Origin: Cellulomonas sp. Leaf334
Lineage (GTDB): Bacteria; Actinomycetota; Actinomycetes; Actinomycetales; Cellulomonadaceae
Assembly: GCF_001424195.1 (NCBI RefSeq)
Contig: NZ_LMOO01000001.1
Coordinates: forward strand, 312,256 to 376,255
DNA: 64,000 nt
Direction of reading: 5' to 3'
The position numbers and the translations under genes are program-made. Positions 26,079 to 32,529 of this stretch are shown here, one piece after another. The notes beneath the pieces were generated by a model that saw nothing but the letters and a program-made list of their open reading frames with translations, was not told the DNA's origin and made no database searches. Position 1 is the stretch's first letter. Every line of letters begins with the position of its first letter.

Positions 26079-26558
26079 ATGACGGAGCACGGGTGGTTCG
26101 ACGAGGACTGGGACGACGGCGACGAGGACGGCCTGTGGGAGACGGTCCCGGGGGCGATGCCTGCCCCACCCGGCGCAGAGCTGCGGTCGGGCAGCGACGC
26201 CCTCGCCGTCATGCTCGACCTGGTCGGACCCGAGCGCACCGGAGCGCCCGCGTTCTGGTGCGTCCTGCTCGATGCCGCGGACCGCACCCTTCCTGTCGTG
26301 CTGCCCGTCGTCGACGTGCCCATGCGCGCCGACCCCGCCATCGCCCGCAGGCTCGTCGGGGTGCTCGAGGCGGTGCTCCGGGCCGGCGCGCCCGGCGGGT
26401 CGGTGGTCGTCGGGCTCGTGCGCGGCGCGGGCGGAGACCTCGGCGCGTTCGAGGCGCAGTGGGTGCCCGCCCTGCGGGACGCCGCGGACGACGCAGGGGT
26501 GCGCCTCTGGGCGGTCGTCGCGATCGGCGAACGCCGGGCGCGCGTGCTCGAGTGGTGA
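26079..26558 (+). CDS. Hypothetical protein
   Basis: A 159-residue protein with an acidic N-terminus (FDEDWDDGDEDGLWETVPG) and an alpha/beta C-terminal part (PAFWCVLLDAADRTLPVVLP, RRLVGVLEAVLRAGAPGGSV, VVGLVRGAGGDLGAFEAQWV). The pattern resembles small domains found in actinobacterial genes near DNA-repair or regulatory loci, but I cannot name a family. Codon use fits a real gene. It lies 89 bases after UPF0303 and 22 bases from the convergent aldo/keto reductase stop. No ribosome binding site is obvious before ATG 26079. Confidence 0.6.
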   Translation: MTEHGWFDEDWDDGDEDGLWETVPGAMPAPPGAELRSGSDALAVMLDLVGPERTGAPAFWCVLLDAADRTLPVVLPVVDVPMRADPAIARRLVGVLEAVLRAGAPGGSVVVGLVRGAGGDLGAFEAQWVPALRDAADDAGVRLWAVVAIGERRARVLEW

Positions 26559-26580
26559 GGGCCGGTACGGAGGACTGGCG

Positions 26581-27576
26581 TCAGGCCGAGGGGGCCGCCT
26601 CGTCGATCGCGGCGAGCTGCTCCAGGCTCGGCTCCCAGGCGAGCGACGCGACGTTCGCGCGCAGCTGGTCGGGGGTGCGCGCGCCCGCGATGACGGTCGC
26701 GACCGCAGGCTGGGCAGCGAGGCCACCGAGCGCCAGGGTCGGGAGGTCGATGCCCCACGCGCCGGCCAGCGACTCCAGGGCCTCGATCCGGTCGAAGTCG
26801 GCGCGCGCGAGACGGTCGGGCATCCGGGTGAGCCGGGTCCCGTCGGGTGCCGCCTCGCCACGCCGGTACTTGCCGGTGAGCAGGCCCGACGCGAGCGGTA
26901 CGAACGGGATGATCCCGACACCGACCTGCTCCGCTGCCGGGACCAGCTCGGCCTCAGCGCTGCGGTCCAGCAGGTTGTACCGGTTCTGCGCGGACACGAA
27001 CGGCGTCGCACCGGCCGTGCGGGCGCTCCAGTCGGCGTCCACCACCTGCCAGGCCGCGAAGTTCGAGGACCCGATGTACCGGACCTTGCCCTCGACCACG
27101 AGCTCGTGCAGGGCCGCGAGCGTCTCCTCGATGGGTGTCACCGGATCCGGTGCGTGCATCTGCAACAGGTCCACGTGATCGGTGCGCAGCCGGAGCAGGG
27201 AGCTCTCGACCGCGCGTCGCACGTAGCGACGCGACCCGCGGACTCCCCAGTCGGGACCGTTCAGCCCACGGGTGTCCATGCCGAACTTGGTCGCGATCAC
27301 GACGTCGTCGCGGTGGCCGGCCAGGGCGGCGCCCAGCAGCTCCTCGCTCTGACCGGGAACGCCTCCGTAGACGTCCGCGGTGTCGAAGAACGTGATGCCC
27401 GCGTCGAGCGCTGCCGCGACCAGCGCCGGGACGTCCTGCGGCGGCAGCGTGGCACCGAACGTGTTGCACCCGAGACCGGCCACGGACACGACGAGGCCGC
27501 TGTCCCCGAGCTGTCGAAAAGACATCTCGGCGTCAGTGCGAGAGGCTGGTGGGACGGGCGGGGTCGCATTGCTCAC
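26581..27576 (-). CDS. Aldo/keto reductase
   Basis: NADPH-dependent oxidoreductase of 331 residues with a TIM-barrel fold. The catalytic tetrad is seen: Asp and Tyr in FFDTADVYGGVPGQSEELLG, Lys in VVIATKFGMDTRG, His in DHVDLLQMHAPD. The cofactor region is PFVPLASGLLTGKYRRGE and VIAGARTPDQLRAN. It belongs to the YajO/Tas-like branch; substrate unknown. The GTG at 27576 is supported by TAGGGT 7 bases upstream (leaderless), although an internal ATG at 27525 starts the conserved part (SFRQLGDSGLVVSVAGLGCN). It diverges from rbpA. Confidence 0.9.
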   Translation of the reverse strand: MSNATPPVPPASRTDAEMSFRQLGDSGLVVSVAGLGCNTFGATLPPQDVPALVAAALDAGITFFDTADVYGGVPGQSEELLGAALAGHRDDVVIATKFGMDTRGLNGPDWGVRGSRRYVRRAVESSLLRLRTDHVDLLQMHAPDPVTPIEETLAALHELVVEGKVRYIGSSNFAAWQVVDADWSARTAGATPFVSAQNRYNLLDRSAEAELVPAAEQVGVGIIPFVPLASGLLTGKYRRGEAAPDGTRLTRMPDRLARADFDRIEALESLAGAWGIDLPTLALGGLAAQPAVATVIAGARTPDQLRANVASLAWEPSLEQLAAIDEAAPSA

Positions 27577-27583
27577 CTGGGCA

Positions 27584-27589
27584 ACCCTA
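27584..27589 (-). promoter_or_regulatory. Leaderless-type -10 before the aldo/keto reductase
   Basis: TAGGGT on the minus strand, 7 bases before the GTG at 27576. Confidence 0.55.
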
Positions 27590-27639
27590 AGCCTCTCCCC
27601 CGCACACCAGGTGCATTCACGAGACCTTCACGTCCTCCT

Positions 27640-27665
27640 GGAACACTGGAGGGGCGACCACCGTT
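27640..27665 (+). promoter_or_regulatory. SigR-type (SigH/SigE group) promoter of rbpA
   Basis: GGAAC (27640-27644), 18 bases, GTT (27663-27665): a match to the GGAAY-N18-GTT consensus of thiol-oxidative-stress ECF sigma factors. The transcript would start near 27672, about 50 bases before ATG 27723. In Streptomyces coelicolor rbpA is a known sigma-R target, which agrees. Confidence 0.7.
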
Positions 27666-27722
27666 GACACCGGTGGAAGTTCTCACTCTCGACGGCCGTA
27701 CAACGGCACGGAGGTTCCCCAG

Positions 27723-28067
27723 ATGGCAAACCGGTCCCTGCGCGGCATGCGCATCGGGTCCCACAGCATGGAGACGGAAGATGGCGTCGAGTTCGCCCCC
27801 CGCCTCCAGGCTCACTACGACTGCCCCAACGGGCACACCATCATCCTGCCGTTCTCGGTCGAGGCCGACGTGCCGGTGGTGTGGGAGTGCCGTTGTGGCG
27901 AGGAGGCGTTGCTCCGTGACGCGTCCAAGCCCGAGGTGAAGGCCGGCAAGCCGCCGCGCACCCACTGGGACATGCTGCTCGAGCGCCGGACCGTCGGAGA
28001 GCTCCAGGAGCTTCTCGACGAGCGCCTGGACCTGCTCCGGTCGGGCAAGCTGCGCCGCAGCGCCTGA
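27723..28067 (+). CDS. rbpA: RNA polymerase-binding protein RbpA
   Basis: Actinobacterial transcription factor that binds RNA polymerase and the principal sigma factor and stabilises the open complex. The 114 residues show all known parts: N-terminal tail MANRSLRGMRIGSHSMETED, core Zn-type domain YDCPNGHTIILPF with WECRCGEEALL, basic linker KPEVKAGKPPRTHWDML and the sigma-interaction helix RRTVGELQELLDERLDLLR. GGAGG lies 9 bases before the ATG. A sigma-R-type promoter precedes it and a strong hairpin follows. It stands alone between divergent and convergent neighbours. Confidence 0.97.
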   Translation: MANRSLRGMRIGSHSMETEDGVEFAPRLQAHYDCPNGHTIILPFSVEADVPVVWECRCGEEALLRDASKPEVKAGKPPRTHWDMLLERRTVGELQELLDERLDLLRSGKLRRSA

Positions 28068-28074
28068 CGGGCGA

Positions 28075-28845
28075 TCAGCCCCGAGATCGACGGAACGCTC
28101 CCGCCACACGGCGGGAGCGTTCTGCTATCCCCCACCGGGTCACGCTGAACAGAGCCTCGACGACGATGGCGCGGCTCATCTTGCTCTGACCCAGCTCGCG
28201 CTCCACGAACGTGATCGGGACCTCGACCACCCGCGCGCCCGTCCGGACGGCACGCCAGGCCATGTCGACCTGGAAGCAGTAGCCCTGGGAGGCGACGTCG
28301 TCCAGGCCGAGCTGCCCGAGCAGCCCCGCGCGGTAGGCGCGGAAGCCGCCCGTCGCGTCGCGCAGCGGGATGCCGAGCACGATCCGCGTGTACGTGTTCG
28401 CTCCGCGGGAGAGCACGTGGCGACTGACCGGCCAGTTGAGCACGCTCCCACCGGGCACCCAGCGCGAACCCAGCACGAGGTCGGCGTCGGGGAGCGCGGC
28501 CAGGAGCCGCGGGAGGTCCTCGGCCCGGTGCGACCCGTCCGCGTCCATCTCGACGACCACGTCGTACCCGCGCTCCAGCGCCCAGCCGAAGCCGGCCACG
28601 TACGCCGTGCCCAGGCCGAGCTTGCCGGCACGGTGCAGCACGTGGACGCGCTGCCGTCCCTCGGCCACCTCGGCGTCCGCAATCTTCTCGGCCAGCTCGC
28701 CCGTGCCGTCGGGCGACCCGTCGTCGACGACGAGCACGTCCGCGTCGGGGACGTGCGTGCGCAGGCGGTCCAGTGCGCCGGGCAGGTTCTCGCGCTCGTC
28801 GTACGTCGGGACGACGACGAGCACACGCCCCAGGGCCTCGGTCAT
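28075..28845 (-). CDS. ppm1: Polyprenol-phosphate mannosyltransferase (Ppm1, catalytic domain)
   Basis: GT2-family glycosyltransferase that makes polyprenol-phosphate-mannose from GDP-mannose for cell-surface mannosylation. Motifs: VLVVVPTYDERENLPGALDR, VLVVDDGSPDGTGE, the metal-binding DxD region VVVEMDADGSHRAEDLPRLL, LGSRWVPGGSVLNWP and SRGANTYTRIVLGIPLRDAT. The 256 residues lack membrane helices. ATG 28845 overlaps the lnt stop (ATGA), reproducing the lnt-ppm1 coupling that in M. tuberculosis is a single fused protein. The last 20 codons also contain the rbpA terminator on the other strand. Confidence 0.93.
   Translation of the reverse strand: MTEALGRVLVVVPTYDERENLPGALDRLRTHVPDADVLVVDDGSPDGTGELAEKIADAEVAEGRQRVHVLHRAGKLGLGTAYVAGFGWALERGYDVVVEMDADGSHRAEDLPRLLAALPDADLVLGSRWVPGGSVLNWPVSRHVLSRGANTYTRIVLGIPLRDATGGFRAYRAGLLGQLGLDDVASQGYCFQVDMAWRAVRTGARVVEVPITFVERELGQSKMSRAIVVEALFSVTRWGIAERSRRVAGAFRRSRG
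28093..28122 (+). terminator. rbpA terminator, inside the ppm1 3' coding end
   Basis: Perfect 13-base arms GAACGCTCCCGCC (28093-28105) and GGCGGGAGCGTTC (28110-28122) with a 4-base loop ACAC. It lies 26 bases after the rbpA stop and is read on the other strand as codons for ERSRRVAGAF of Ppm1. Confidence 0.8.
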
Positions 28846-30407
28846 ACGGCTGTCTCGATCCGGTCGGCGCGGCGCACCCGGTGCGCCCCGGCTGCACCGG
28901 CGAGCACCACGCACACCGCGAGGGCGTCGATGATCCATGCGGGCCACGAGCCCAGCCTCGTTGCGGGCGTCAGCGTGTCGCGCAGGGGAAGGGTAGCCAC
29001 CATCTGCTCTGCGGTGAAGAGGCCCGTCTGCTGGCTGACCACCCCGTTGGGGTCGATGACGGCGCTGACGCCGACCGTCGAGATCTGCACGGTCGCCCGG
29101 CCGTGCTCGATCGCACGGATCCGGGACATCGCCAGCTGCTGGGTCGACTCGTCCGAGACCCCGAACGACGCGTTGTTCGTCTGGACGACGAGCACCTCTC
29201 CGCCGGCCCGGACCGCCTCGCGCACGATGCCGTCGTAGGCGACCTCGAAGCAGATGACGTCGCCGATGCCGACGGTGCGCCCGAGCCGCTCCGAGTCGAG
29301 CGGGACGTACCCCGGCTCGGTGCCGGGGAGCATGTCCCGGGTGACCAGGTCCACCGCAGAGGAGAACTGCCGGACGAACGAGCGGATGGGGATGTACTCC
29401 GCGAACGGTGCCGGGTGCTGCTTGGTGTACGTCGCGGTGACGCCCACCCCCGGTTCCCACAGGATCGCCGTGTTGTAGCGGCCGCCGGTCGGCGGGTACT
29501 CCACGGTCCCGACGAGCATGGGTGCGTCGACGGCCTGCGCTGCGCCGTCGATGAGGTCCGCAGCCGTCTGGTCGACCTGCGGGTCGATGTCGGTCCCGTT
29601 CTCCGGCCACAGGACGAGGTCGAGCTCGCCGGGCTCCACCTGGTCGAGCAGCGCGTAGGTGCCCTCGACGTGGTTGTCCAGGACGGCCTGGCGCTGCCCG
29701 AACGCGTCGAGGCCGGTGCCGGGCACGTTGCCCTGGACGGCACCGATCCGCAGTCCTCCGCTCTGCGCCTGCGTGTCGAGCGGGATGAGGAGGCCGACGA
29801 CGAGAACGGCCGCGACGGCCGCCGTCGCGACGACGACCTGACGGATCTCCAGCCGTCGGGCGGCCAGGATGATGCGGGCGAGCAGCACGCCGACGGCCAC
29901 CACGGCACCGCTCAGCAGCGGGGTGCCCGCCAGGGAGGCGAGCGCCGCGAGGGGCGAGTCGGCCTGGGAGAACGCCAGGCGTCCCCACGGGAAGCCCCCG
30001 AACGGCCAGGCCGCGGCCAGCTCCTCGGTCGCGACGAACAGGATCGTGAAGACGACGACCTGCAGCCCGACGCTGCGCCAGACCGCGTTACCCCGCCGTG
30101 CCCAGCTCCAGGCGGCACCGAACAGGGCGAAGTACGCCGCTTCGAGCGTGCTCAGCGCGAGCCACGGGACCAGCCCGACGGCCTCGTCGGCCCAGGTGAT
30201 CAGGGGCAGGAAGAAGGCGAGGCCCCACAGGAGTCCCACGAGTGCGTTCCAGCGCGCGCTGTCGCGTCGCAGGGCGAGGTACAGGAGGGCGACGCCGACG
30301 AATGCCGTGCCCCACCAGCCGGGCTCCGGGAATGCGAGACGGGTGAGCAGGCCTCCCGCGACGGCCAGGACGAGAGTCCACCAGCGGGCGGGTTCACGGG
30401 CGGGCAC
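28842..30407 (-). CDS. lnt: Apolipoprotein N-acyltransferase
   Basis: Membrane enzyme that N-acylates the lipoprotein N-terminal Cys. About six hydrophobic segments fill the first 240 residues, then a carbon-nitrogen-hydrolase domain with the Glu-Lys-Cys triad: E in LVLWPENGTDID, K in TYTKQHPAPFAEYIPI, C in GDVICFEVAYDGIV. A final membrane helix ends the protein. The frame is open to a GTG at 30458, but GTG 30407 has a TACCCT hexamer 6 bases upstream and is preferred (521 residues). It overlaps ppm1 by 4 bases. Substrate lipoproteins are exported in part by the Tat and Sec systems. Confidence 0.92.
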   Translation of the reverse strand: MPAREPARWWTLVLAVAGGLLTRLAFPEPGWWGTAFVGVALLYLALRRDSARWNALVGLLWGLAFFLPLITWADEAVGLVPWLALSTLEAAYFALFGAAWSWARRGNAVWRSVGLQVVVFTILFVATEELAAAWPFGGFPWGRLAFSQADSPLAALASLAGTPLLSGAVVAVGVLLARIILAARRLEIRQVVVATAAVAAVLVVGLLIPLDTQAQSGGLRIGAVQGNVPGTGLDAFGQRQAVLDNHVEGTYALLDQVEPGELDLVLWPENGTDIDPQVDQTAADLIDGAAQAVDAPMLVGTVEYPPTGGRYNTAILWEPGVGVTATYTKQHPAPFAEYIPIRSFVRQFSSAVDLVTRDMLPGTEPGYVPLDSERLGRTVGIGDVICFEVAYDGIVREAVRAGGEVLVVQTNNASFGVSDESTQQLAMSRIRAIEHGRATVQISTVGVSAVIDPNGVVSQQTGLFTAEQMVATLPLRDTLTPATRLGSWPAWIIDALAVCVVLAGAAGAHRVRRADRIETAV

Positions 30408-30413
30408 CCCTGG

Positions 30414-30419
30414 AGGGTA
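30414..30419 (-). promoter_or_regulatory. Leaderless-type -10 before lnt
   Basis: TACCCT on the minus strand, 6 bases before the GTG at 30407. It lies within the alternative longer lnt start. Confidence 0.4.
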
Positions 30420-30616
30420 CGTCAGCGGACTGAGGGCCCGACGACGGGGCCGTGCCACGGTCCGACCGACCGGCCCGCGTGTCCTTCGTACCGGTCGGCG
30501 TGCAAGCGCACGGACCGTTGTCTACTGAACACGCGGGCCCGGTCGGAGCCCTCCCCCAACCCTTGCGCTCACAGGCCCTCGACGACGTCGTCGTAGGCAT
30601 GTCGGCAACGGTGGAT

Positions 30617-30653
30617 CTCCTGAGGAACCTACCGAGATCCTCAGGAGTGTCAA
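30617..30653 (-). promoter_or_regulatory. Promoter with embedded inverted repeat, probably lnt-ppm1
   Basis: On the minus strand TTGACA (30653-30648), a 16-base spacer and TAGGTT (30631-30626) form a good housekeeping promoter. Perfect 9-base arms CTCCTGAGG and CCTCAGGAG (plus coordinates 30617-30625 and 30639-30647) place one arm behind the -35 and the other just after the -10, as a repressor operator would. Transcription would start near 30619, about 210 bases before lnt. Confidence 0.65.
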
Positions 30654-30825
30654 GGCCGCGTCGGTGCAGGTGGGAGCCGTACTCGCAGGTCATCCGCGCA
30701 CCATCGGTCCCGTCTGACCGGTTCGGCTCGGCGTGTCGCCGCGCGTGTCGTCAGATCCGGTCGAAGCGGGCGGATCCGGTCGGTGGCGACCGGGCGAGAA
30801 TTCACCCGCTCGAGACGCTCGCCCG

Positions 30826-32454
30826 TCAGAACGTGTCGTGCAGGACCACGCCGCCGCGGACCGTCCGCAGGCAGACCGGCGCGGCCGAGCCGGGTCCGAG
30901 GTCGGGCAGCAGCGGGATGCCTGCGCGGGCGTCCGTGCTCCAGGAAGAGAACTGCCCCTCGGCGGCCTGCACGGTGAGGTCTTCCGCGCGCCACACGGCG
31001 AGGTGGGCCGGCGCACCGACGCGCAGCTCACCGGCGCCCGTGTGGTCGAGCCCTGCGACGCGCCAGCCGCCGCGGGTGGAGGCCCGGAACGCCGCTCTCG
31101 CGGAGATCCGCTGGTCGACGGCACGGTGCTGGACGGCCGCCCGGACGCCTGCCCACGGGTCGACGGGGGTCACCGGCGAGTCGGACCCGAAGGCGAGCGG
31201 CACGCCGGCGGCGGCCAGGTCGGCCAGGGGGTTGAGCGCGGCCGCACGCCCGGCGCCGAGCCGGGTCGCGTACATGCCGTCGGGACCGCCCCAGGCGGCG
31301 TCGAACGCGGGCTGCATGCTGAGCTTCACCCCCAGCAGGACGAGCGCGGCGAGCGTCGGGGCGTCGACCATCTCGGCGTGCTCGAGCCGGTGACCCATCC
31401 GTGCGATCGCGTCGGGACCCTCCACGTCGACAGCCGCACGCAGCCCGAGCAGGAGCTCGTCCATCGCCCGGTCGCCGATGACGTGGAAGCCGCCCTGCAC
31501 GCCGGCGCGCGTCACCGCCGTGAGGTGGTTGCAGATCTGCTCGGCGGTCAGGTACAGCACGCCCGAGCTGTCCGGCGCGTCCGTGTACGGCGAGCGGACG
31601 GCGGCGGTGTGCGAGCCCAGCGAGCCGTCGATGTTGAGGTCGCCGCCGATGCCCGTCAGGCCCGGGATCGCCGCGAGGATCTCGCGTGCGTCGTCGACCG
31701 TGACGCACTGCTCCCCCCGGTACGCGACGAGGTGCGGCAGCCCGCCGGTGGCGTCGGCGGTCAGGTACAGCAGCTCGACCAGCCCGGCGCGGGTGTCGAT
31801 GGACGGTGCGGAGTGCTCGTGCACGGACACCACGCCGCGGGCGGCGGCGTGCTCGAGCGCCCGCCGGTACAGGGCGGTCCGTCGCTCGGGGCTCACCTGG
31901 CGGGCCGCGTCACGCGCGGCGTGGTGGGCGTCCCGCTCGACGCGGCCGTCGTAGCTCCAGCCGGGCAGCCGGTCGAGACCTGCGGCGTCGGACAGCGAGC
32001 TCGACACCACCGCGGAGTGCACGTCGACGCGCGCGAGGTAGACGGGCGCGCCACCGGCGGCCGCGTCGAGCTCCTCGCGCGTGGGCGGGCGACCCTCGGG
32101 CCACCGCAGCTCGTCCCAGCCGAACCCGAGCACCGGTGCGTCGGACGTCCTGTCCCGCGCGGCCCGGTGCACGGCGTCGAGGGCGTCCGCCAGCGAGTGC
32201 ACGCCGCCCTCGGGCGACAGGTCGATGGACTCCAGCGCGAGGCCGGTCTCGAGGACGTGCACGTGCGCGTCGACGAAGCCGGGTGCGACGAGCGCCCCGT
32301 CGAGGTCGATGACCTCGTCGGCGCGCGACACCATGCCGTCGGCGGTGTCGTCCGCCCCGAGCCAGACGACCGTTCCGTCGTCCACCAGGAGCGCCTCGGC
32401 GAAGGGGTCGGCGGCGGAGTGCACCACGCCGTGCCGGTACAGGGTCGAGCTCAC
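30826..32454 (-). CDS. Amidohydrolase family protein (YtcJ-like)
   Basis: Metal-dependent hydrolase of 542 residues. Key segments: GALVAPGFVDAHVHVLETGL with the H-x-H metal ligands, VHEHSAPSIDTRAGLVELLY, GGFHVIGDRAMDELLLGLRA, RLEHAEMVDAPTLAAL and GSDSPVTPVDPWAGVRAAVQ with the catalytic Asp. The C-terminal strand AHLAVWRAEDL completes the small beta-sandwich. The YtcJ branch has no firm substrate; imidazolone- or hydantoin-like compounds are hypothetical. GTG 32454 was chosen because TATCGT lies 8 bases upstream; the frame is open to 32487. A stand-alone gene between helY and the lnt promoter region. Confidence 0.87.
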   Translation of the reverse strand: MSSTLYRHGVVHSAADPFAEALLVDDGTVVWLGADDTADGMVSRADEVIDLDGALVAPGFVDAHVHVLETGLALESIDLSPEGGVHSLADALDAVHRAARDRTSDAPVLGFGWDELRWPEGRPPTREELDAAAGGAPVYLARVDVHSAVVSSSLSDAAGLDRLPGWSYDGRVERDAHHAARDAARQVSPERRTALYRRALEHAAARGVVSVHEHSAPSIDTRAGLVELLYLTADATGGLPHLVAYRGEQCVTVDDAREILAAIPGLTGIGGDLNIDGSLGSHTAAVRSPYTDAPDSSGVLYLTAEQICNHLTAVTRAGVQGGFHVIGDRAMDELLLGLRAAVDVEGPDAIARMGHRLEHAEMVDAPTLAALVLLGVKLSMQPAFDAAWGGPDGMYATRLGAGRAAALNPLADLAAAGVPLAFGSDSPVTPVDPWAGVRAAVQHRAVDQRISARAAFRASTRGGWRVAGLDHTGAGELRVGAPAHLAVWRAEDLTVQAAEGQFSSWSTDARAGIPLLPDLGPGSAAPVCLRTVRGGVVLHDTF

Positions 32455-32462
32455 AGGGGCAC

Positions 32463-32468
32463 ACGATA
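32463..32468 (-). promoter_or_regulatory. Leaderless-type -10 before the amidohydrolase
   Basis: TATCGT on the minus strand, 8 bases before GTG 32454. Confidence 0.5.
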
Positions 32469-32529
32469 GGGCAGGGCGGCCCGACAAAGCGTGCCGAACC
32501 GGACGAGCGCCCGGGTGAAGGGCGTCACG

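Larger units (their letters stand above)
30408..30825. other. Gene-poor stretch of 418 bases between lnt and the amidohydrolase
   Basis: No convincing gene. A 68-codon frame (30394-30600, minus) with four Cys exists, but only about three quarters of its third codon positions are G/C, which is low for this genome. The stretch holds the promoter and inverted repeat at 30617-30653 and the possible lnt leaderless promoter. Nothing is seen in 30660-30825. Confidence 0.5.

Noticed and set aside
30394..30600. 68-codon frame with four Cys upstream of lnt
   Set aside because: Third codon positions are only about 76% G/C against more than 90% in neighbours, and no well-spaced ribosome binding site exists; kept only as a remark in the lnt promoter finding.
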